Shown: positions 58,851 to 64,000 of the stretch, in pieces | How the letters are laid out: each line of letters opens with the position of its first letter | How positions within the stretch are numbered: position 1 is the first letter of the stretch | Assembly (NCBI RefSeq): GCF_020381325.1 | Contig: NZ_JAGSPI010000007.1 | Span: forward strand, 62,001 to 126,000 | Reading direction: 5' to 3' | From: Providencia vermicola | Lineage (GTDB): Bacteria > Pseudomonadota > Gammaproteobacteria > Enterobacterales > Enterobacteriaceae | DNA length: 64,000 bases | Notes under the pieces: model-generated | What the model was told of the DNA's origin: nothing | Database searches by the model: none | What the model saw: the letters and a program-made list of their open reading frames with translations, nothing else | Position numbers and translations under genes: made by a program

Positions 58851-59747
58851 ATGCATTCAAGATTTAAGGCCGCTTGGGCCGAGCTTCCAGAGAAGCTACA
58901 GTCTGTACTTAGACCTATCATTGATAAATCCGATTTTCCTGGAATGCTAACGGCTGAGCAAGTGAAGCACATTAAAGTGCAAAGCGGTGTTAGCGACTCA
59001 GAATTAGCATTCTCACTACTCCCTTTTGCAGCGGCCTATGCCGTTACGCCAATCTCCCATTTCCACGTTGGTGCAATCGCTTGCGGTGCCAGCGGTAATT
59101 TATATTTCGGCGCCAATATGGAATTTAGCCATGTTTCGATGGGGCAAGTGATCCACGCTGAGCAATGTGCGATCACCCATTCGTGGATGAAGGGCGAAAA
59201 GCAAATTACGTCAATCACTGTGAATTACACCCCATGTGGCCATTGCCGCCAATTTATGAATGAATTACGCGAAGGCGGTAAAATTATGGTGCATTTACCG
59301 GGCCGTGAGCCAGCGGTACTACACCATTATTTACCTGATTCATTTGGCCCAGCCGATTTAAATATTACGACACTATTGCTTGATTCTGTCCAGCATGGTT
59401 ATCAAAATGAAAGCCGTGACAGACTGTTAAGTGCGGCTATTGAGGCAGCGAATCAGTCCCATGCACCTTATAGTCAATCCCATTCAGGTATTGCTGTGCA
59501 GCTTAAAGATGGCTCACTGTTTACAGGGCGCTACGCTGAAAATGCGGCATTCAACCCAAGCTTACCGCCACTGCAAGCGGCATTAATTATGATTAACCTT
59601 GCAGGCAAAGATATACATGCCATTGAGCACGCTAAACTGGTTGAAAAGCAAGATGCCATCGTCAAACAATGGTGTACCACTGAAAATACGCTACAGGCTT
59701 TGGGTTGCCAAAAGGTAGAATTAGTTTATTTGGATGAACCTATTTAA
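58851..59747 (+). CDS. cdd: Cytidine deaminase Cdd
   Basis: A 298-residue dimeric-type cytidine deaminase (294 in E. coli). Zinc ligands His102, Cys129 and Cys132 and the proton-shuttling Glu104 are in HAEQCAITH and TPCGHCRQF. The C-terminal half is the catalytically silent duplicate domain. It converts cytidine and deoxycytidine to uridine forms. A strong GGGAGGG ribosome site precedes the ATG. Confidence 0.97.
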   Translation: MHSRFKAAWAELPEKLQSVLRPIIDKSDFPGMLTAEQVKHIKVQSGVSDSELAFSLLPFAAAYAVTPISHFHVGAIACGASGNLYFGANMEFSHVSMGQVIHAEQCAITHSWMKGEKQITSITVNYTPCGHCRQFMNELREGGKIMVHLPGREPAVLHHYLPDSFGPADLNITTLLLDSVQHGYQNESRDRLLSAAIEAANQSHAPYSQSHSGIAVQLKDGSLFTGRYAENAAFNPSLPPLQAALIMINLAGKDIHAIEHAKLVEKQDAIVKQWCTTENTLQALGCQKVELVYLDEPI

Positions 59748-59769
59748 ATCATATTAAGTATCAAAGATT

Positions 59770-59822
59770 AAGGCGGTGGTTATTAAGGTTGTTTCTCAAT
59801 TTCAATAACCGCCGTTTTTTTA
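59770..59822 (+). terminator. Terminator of cdd
   Basis: GGTTATT pairs with AATAACC, extended by G/C-rich flanking pairs (GGCGGT with GCCG), followed by T7. The stem has a bulge, so the exact fold is uncertain. Confidence 0.7.
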
Positions 59823-59850
59823 TTGAATAATAATGGTGTATGAATACCGA

Positions 59851-62001
59851 TTAGAACGAAAATCTGGATGAAGAACTACCGTAACCACCGTAGCTAAAGT
59901 CAGGAATGCTTGGTGTTTGTGGCACTCTAAAATCATTACCAAAAGAGTTCAGAGAATAGTTCATGGAAGACATATTTTCACTAAGGTTTCCAAGCATATT
60001 TTCAAGATGATGATTGCTTTGTACTCTACCTTCTAGAAAACTCGATGAAACATCATACCCGCTAAAATTAAATTCAGTAGATTGAGACATATTAGAAGGA
60101 TTAGATAAATTCTTCATAGAAGGCATATTTTCAAGGTGATGATTACTTTGTATTCTACCTTCTAGAAAACTCGATGAAACATCGTGTCCGCTAAAATTTA
60201 ACTCCGTAGATTGAGAGGTATTAGAAGGATGATGTAAGTTTTTCATAGAGGGCATATTTTCAAGTGGGTGGCTAGCTGGCGTTATTCCACTACTTGTCAC
60301 TGGTGCTTTTTTATCTGAACTTAAATTCGCTCCCCCGTAGATATCCAAATCGCTTATAGGGATAAGTTCTTTTAATTCTCTTACTTTAGTAGTCACATAT
60401 TCTGTTACTGTCGTCCCTCTTTCTAAAAGATATTCGCCAAAAACAGATCCTGTTTCTTTTATATTATCAACTGTAGATACAGTATTAGTCCATTCAACAA
60501 ATAAATTAAATTTTTCTTTAGATGGATTTTTTATTATTTCCGTCATCATTTCATCCATCAAATAAAGCCCAAACTCAACTTCATTTTGGTTATTCCCTGA
60601 ATTTATTAACATTTCATCATAAATTTTATCGTGTTTCTCAATAGGTATTATTTTTAATGGAATTGATAATGTCCAACAATCTTCAGATAGATTCAACTCA
60701 CTAAATGAATCGTTGTGTATTTTTTTAACTTCACCAATTGTAAGCCTTCTACGTAGAACTTCAGTTTTTTCATCTGCAAATTTCTTAAGTAATACTTTAC
60801 ATGTATTGGCAGCCACTGTAACCTGCACTTTTTTCAAATTATCAGAGTTTAATAGAATATTATCCATTCTAGCCCTTTCAATTAAATAATTTGTTGCCAT
60901 TTTCCCTGCATATGACTCTCCTCTTACCAGCCCATTTGGAATTACACCATACATCTCGCCATTGGCTTCAAAATAGTCATATAAAATTTGAGGAGCTCTA
61001 TCTTCCTCTACTTTTTTGCATACTGACTGTACATCTTTTATATGTAACTCAATTTGACTTTGTTCATTAACATCAAATAGTGCAGAACGCTTCTTTCTGC
61101 GATTATGAATATTCTCCCTAACATCATTCATTAAAAATTTTATTTTCTCTTCTTTTCTTTCCCAAAATAATATATTTTCATTTTTCATTAACAACGCAGC
61201 ATCTTGGGTTAATAAATTTTCAGGATCTACATAGTGAAATGTACATGGAATTACATCTCCCACAGTTTCCTCTTCTTTTTTTATACTCCTATTCACTCCA
61301 TCAATAAGTCCTTTTAAATCAAAGTTAGAATTTATTACTTCCTTGTAAAGGTTAAGATTAGATTCAGTCAATTGGTAGTATTGCGTAATATAGAAATTAT
61401 CATTTAACCACCGTTTTATTAGCTCTTTTTTACTTCCATCAGCTAAAATATATTTCTTAATCATCATTTCAAAGGTTTGATAATGATGATTGATTTGTTC
61501 TTTTAATTCAGTGCTAGAGTTTAACCTATGAGTCCAAAAACCTTGCCTTTCATTTGGTGAGAGTGATTCAAATACCGCATATAAATACCAATCTTCAATA
61601 TTAAATTTACTTTCAGAGCAAGCTTTGATGTTAATATGCATCAATTCATTGTGATCAATATCTAGTATTTCAACAAATTTACTACCTGATTCATTGAGCT
61701 TAGTCTCAAGTAGTTTTAAATATTCACTTGCCAATTTAAAATCTATATCCCTAGATTCTTCCATTTTGTTCGGTTCCTTATCCAAGGATATTTCCCCTCT
61801 CGATGTGTATAGCGTATATTTCCCCCAAAAAACCGATTCACTCCCCCTTAATCCTGCAAATAGAGCATATCGGTCACCTCTACTCGCTAAATATTGATAC
61901 ATTTCCTTTGGGCTTTTATCTTCCCTTAATAGTTTTTTAGTCGTAATAAGATCATCTTTTGTAAATATTCTACTGGCGCTGTATCTTGTATTATTTAACA
62001 T
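59851..62001 (-). CDS. Unrecognised 716-residue protein with a duplicated module and 43-residue tail repeats
   Basis: I do not recognise this protein. It has no signal peptide or membrane helix. Residues about 30-205 and 335-515 are two diverged copies of one module: MYQYLASRGDRYALFAGLRGSE matches LYDYFEANGEMYGVIPNGLVRGE, and both continue into similar helical sequence. The linker near residue 304 has a polybasic RRKKRS. Residues 582-667 are two tandem 43-residue repeats built on LENMPSMKNL and FSGxDVSSSFLEGR, then a Ser/Gly/Tyr/Phe-rich tail (residues 668-716). The gene is A+T-rich and lies 13 bases downstream of the secreted protein gene at 62015. Toxin, adhesin or effector are possible guesses. 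Confidence 0.75.
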   Translation of the reverse strand: MLNNTRYSASRIFTKDDLITTKKLLREDKSPKEMYQYLASRGDRYALFAGLRGSESVFWGKYTLYTSRGEISLDKEPNKMEESRDIDFKLASEYLKLLETKLNESGSKFVEILDIDHNELMHINIKACSESKFNIEDWYLYAVFESLSPNERQGFWTHRLNSSTELKEQINHHYQTFEMMIKKYILADGSKKELIKRWLNDNFYITQYYQLTESNLNLYKEVINSNFDLKGLIDGVNRSIKKEEETVGDVIPCTFHYVDPENLLTQDAALLMKNENILFWERKEEKIKFLMNDVRENIHNRRKKRSALFDVNEQSQIELHIKDVQSVCKKVEEDRAPQILYDYFEANGEMYGVIPNGLVRGESYAGKMATNYLIERARMDNILLNSDNLKKVQVTVAANTCKVLLKKFADEKTEVLRRRLTIGEVKKIHNDSFSELNLSEDCWTLSIPLKIIPIEKHDKIYDEMLINSGNNQNEVEFGLYLMDEMMTEIIKNPSKEKFNLFVEWTNTVSTVDNIKETGSVFGEYLLERGTTVTEYVTTKVRELKELIPISDLDIYGGANLSSDKKAPVTSSGITPASHPLENMPSMKNLHHPSNTSQSTELNFSGHDVSSSFLEGRIQSNHHLENMPSMKNLSNPSNMSQSTEFNFSGYDVSSSFLEGRVQSNHHLENMLGNLSENMSSMNYSLNSFGNDFRVPQTPSIPDFSYGGYGSSSSRFSF
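60001..60258. repeat. Tandem 129-bp repeat (two units) in the 716-residue protein gene
   Basis: TTCAAG recurs at 60001, 60130 and 60259 with an exact 129-base period, and the units between are clearly similar over their whole length. This is 43 codons in frame. The second unit differs by scattered substitutions, many silent or conservative. Partial further matches flank both ends. Confidence 0.9.
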
Positions 62002-62014
62002 TAAAAGTCCTTTT

Positions 62015-62707
62015 CTATTTAAGGTGATTTATTACAAATTCCTTTGATTTGACTAAAATACGTTCCCATTGACGAATTTGGCTCCATTTTATATCCGTTT
62101 GAAAGTAAGCATCAATTTCTGGGATGCGTCCATTTATATCACATCGATAATACCCCCCTTTTAAAGTTAACCAATTACAATCTATAATACTCGTAACTTC
62201 ATCTTTGTCTTCAGACCAATAAACACGCCGTCTATCCAAATAACTTATTCCGTTATAAGTTATTGCATCTTCTTTTAAATACTCAATAAAATACAAATCA
62301 AGCTCATCATCATAATAAACGCCACTTCTTTTACCAAAAAAATCATTATTTATCGAATTATCCCTAAACTTATTCATTGTTGCATTGCTATTCGTCAATG
62401 GCTTTACCGCTATTTTTATCTCCTCCTTATTTTGGTCTGCTTTAATTCTATCGACAGGTTTCATTTCTGGCCATGTCATTCTTAAGGGCAACACAGTAAA
62501 ATTAGCATCGCATCCTTTTTTATTATTTATTGCTCTACGATCAAAATAGCTGTACCCCTCATATTCAGCAATAAAGTCAACATATTCCCGAGGAACTTCA
62601 ACAACATTACCGTTAAACTTCCCACATACAAACCCAGGTCTGTTGTTTGCATTAATAACACACGAAAACAATAATAATGGAAATATTAAATAAATATTAA
62701 ATCGCAT
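62015..62707 (-). CDS. Unrecognised exported protein (possible lipoprotein)
   Basis: A 230-residue protein starting with a hydrophobic export signal (MRFNIYLIFPLLLFSCVINA). LLFSC could be a lipobox, otherwise signal peptidase I would cut near INA/NNRPG. The rest alternates aromatic and charged residues (SYFDRRAINNKKGC, ISYLDRRRVYWSEDKDE), with a repeated Y-DRR element, suggesting DKNYY-like beta repeats; this is tentative. The ATG at 62707 has GAGG 12 bases upstream; a TTG six codons earlier is possible. It sits between the two module-bearing genes. Confidence 0.7.
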   Translation of the reverse strand: MRFNIYLIFPLLLFSCVINANNRPGFVCGKFNGNVVEVPREYVDFIAEYEGYSYFDRRAINNKKGCDANFTVLPLRMTWPEMKPVDRIKADQNKEEIKIAVKPLTNSNATMNKFRDNSINNDFFGKRSGVYYDDELDLYFIEYLKEDAITYNGISYLDRRRVYWSEDKDEVTSIIDCNWLTLKGGYYRCDINGRIPEIDAYFQTDIKWSQIRQWERILVKSKEFVINHLK

Positions 62708-62748
62708 CTTTTGCTTATACCTCAAGATTCGTTAATTCATATATATGG

Positions 62749-63366
62749 TCAATACTTTGCCATAGATAATATTTTACCCATCCGTTTATGCCATTTATTA
62801 ACTATGGTTTTTTCTTTATCGTTTGCTTTTTTTCCTTTTTCCAACATCACTTTCATTAAGCTGTATATCACCGATAATTCTTGTCCTCTATCGCCTGACG
62901 CTTCCATGATTTTTTGCCAGTAGAATTCTTTTTGTTTTTCGTCTAATACAGAAAACACAACGCCTAATACCCAAGCCTCTTCTGGAATTTTATTACGTAA
63001 CATGACTAAATAATGTAACTCATCGGCTTCTTTGTAAGTCATATCGCGAGAGACATTTTCCCCAGTACTTTGCTTTATTAGCTTACTATTTAATACTGTG
63101 AGAGTTTCTAATGCATGGTCATAATGTAGTTTATCCATTAACTCTTTATTGATAGGCTTACCTTTTTCTTTCATTACCAGATAAAAATAATCTGCCACTA
63201 TGCGCCCAAAAATGGGTGAGCCATATTTATTCTCATAAAGATATTGGTCGACTGCTCTGATTGTTTCTATTGAGCTATAATTGGCCTTTGAATAATTAGA
63301 AATACTTAAGAAGAAAATAACTGTTAATAACACCGATTTCTTATATTTTAAAATTAAGCCAAACAC
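62749..63366 (-). CDS. Unrecognised exported protein sharing the module of the 716-residue protein
   Basis: A 205-residue protein with a signal peptide (KKSVLLTVIFFLSISNYSKA, cleaved before NYSS). The mature part aligns by eye with both modules of the 716-residue protein. IPEEAWVLGVVFSVLDEKQKEFYWQKIM matches the pattern of FNIEDWYLYAVFESLSPNERQGFWTHRL, followed by a similar helix and an EKTIVNKWHKRM / KKELIKRWLNDN segment. The start is GTG at 63366 with an AAGGAG site; the longer ATG frame upstream would bury the signal peptide. First gene of the three-gene unit. Confidence 0.72.
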   Translation of the reverse strand: MFGLILKYKKSVLLTVIFFLSISNYSKANYSSIETIRAVDQYLYENKYGSPIFGRIVADYFYLVMKEKGKPINKELMDKLHYDHALETLTVLNSKLIKQSTGENVSRDMTYKEADELHYLVMLRNKIPEEAWVLGVVFSVLDEKQKEFYWQKIMEASGDRGQELSVIYSLMKVMLEKGKKANDKEKTIVNKWHKRMGKILSMAKY

Positions 63367-63780
63367 GTTAACACTCCTTATTAAAAATAATTTCAGACAT
63401 AACAGCTTTGATAATTTATGAAAAATAAAAACATGCGGCAATATATGATATTATTAAATATAGTTTTACCGCTATTTAGTTAAAAACTAATTTATTAGAC
63501 AAAAGATAAACATCAATTAACAAATTCAGGAAATAATAAAGAAAACTGTATTTACACCTTTAAATTTAAAAAATGGATTAAAACCATTATGTTGCTAACC
63601 GTGATCTACCCGTCGTAATCACAACCTAAAAGTACGCTTTAGTTTCATTCCTTAACTAAATTCTTTATTATGTCTATAAAATTTTTAACGATTTTGCATC
63701 ATTATTTACTGTACATATTTCCTGTTTAGCTTAGGATCTACCCTGACTTTGTTGATTAATCGTCCGAAGAGTGATATTTC
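63367..63780. other. Intergenic region between the accessory locus and maeA
   Basis: 414 bases, A+T-rich on the left. It holds the divergent promoters of the accessory locus and maeA. No gene, terminator or repeat that I can support. Confidence 0.55.
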
Positions 63781-64000
63781 ATGGAACATGAATACGAAAC
63801 AAAACGCCCTCTCTATATCCCCTATGCTGGCCCAATTTTACTTGAATTCCCTTTATTGAATAAAGGCAGTGCGTTCACTGAAGAAGAGCGCGCAAACTTC
63901 AACCTGCATGGCTTGCTGCCTGAGCAAGTTGAAACTATCGAAGAGCAAGTTGAACGTGCTTATCGTCAATTAATTGATTTTAAGACTGATATTGATAAAC
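63781..64000 (+). CDS. maeA: NAD-dependent malic enzyme MaeA, 5' part
   Basis: The first 73 codons are visible; the gene continues beyond the window. [21 protein letters not shown] and the following [25 protein letters not shown] match the N-terminus of E. coli MaeA (SfcA). It decarboxylates malate to pyruvate with NAD+. Start is the ATG at 63781. Confidence 0.95.
   Translation, partial: MEHEYETKRPLYIPYAGPILLEFPLLNKGSAFTEEERANFNLHGLLPEQVETIEEQVERAYRQLIDFKTDIDK

Overview
The window looks like a chromosomal segment of a Morganellaceae enterobacterium, most like Providencia. The base composition is moderately A+T-rich. Most proteins are close relatives of E. coli K-12 proteins of nearly the same length, and gene order is conserved in blocks (macAB/ybjD/lysO/ybjT, art/rlmC/ybjN/ybjO/grxA/rybB, yeeZ/his, yegH/asmA/dcd/udk, mrp/metG, yohJK/cdd). 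The genus call is inference; I see no rRNA, tRNA, prophage, insertion sequence or CRISPR array.

Layout. 1-2.1 kb: a nitrilase-superfamily hydrolase (cut by the window edge) and an NCS1 permease behind operator-like repeats. 2.5-4 kb: an A+T-rich gene for a possible YopT-type cysteine protease. 4-12 kb: macrolide efflux MacAB, YbjD, the lysine exporter LysO and YbjT. 11.8-14.7 kb: arginine ABC importer artP-art(I/J)-artQ-artM. 14.8-18.8 kb: rlmC, ybjN, ybjO, grxA, the sigma-E small RNA RybB with its promoter, yjbQ and ybjG. 19.6-22.4 kb: serine uptake and deamination (sdaC-sdaB). 22.5-24.2 kb: an orphan coiled-coil protein with 15-residue glycine/asparagine repeats at both ends. 24.4-27.3 kb: dacC, gstB, yeeZ. 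27.5-34.9 kb: the complete histidine operon with leader peptide and attenuator (hisLGDCBHAFI). 34.9-38.2 kb: a Fur-boxed TonB receptor with its periplasmic binding protein. 38.4-44.4 kb: yeaK, a CatB-like acetyltransferase, a large StcE/TagA-family (M66) metalloprotease homolog without a signal peptide, and a Bcr/CflA-type exporter. 44.6-53.7 kb: gnd, yegH, an orphan small gene next to a perfect 24-bp palindrome, asmA-dcd-udk, and an HtpX-like protease with LemA. 53.9-59.7 kb: mrp/apbC, metG, yohJ-yohK, cdd. 59.8-63.4 kb: a three-gene accessory locus of unrecognised function. 63.8 kb to the end: the start of maeA (malic enzyme).

How it fits together. Most of the window is core metabolism and envelope function. 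Five A+T-rich islets sit between conserved genes: 2544-3977, 22570-24198, 39958-43170, 48071-48634 and 59851-63366. They hold the unusual content: a protease-like protein, a mucinase-family protein with an altered zinc motif, a dumbbell-shaped repeat/coiled-coil protein, a small basic orphan, and a locus in which one protein carries two copies of a module and its neighbour a third. The first four lack signal peptides, so secretion of any of them would need a non-Sec route. None of these systems can be proved from sequence alone.
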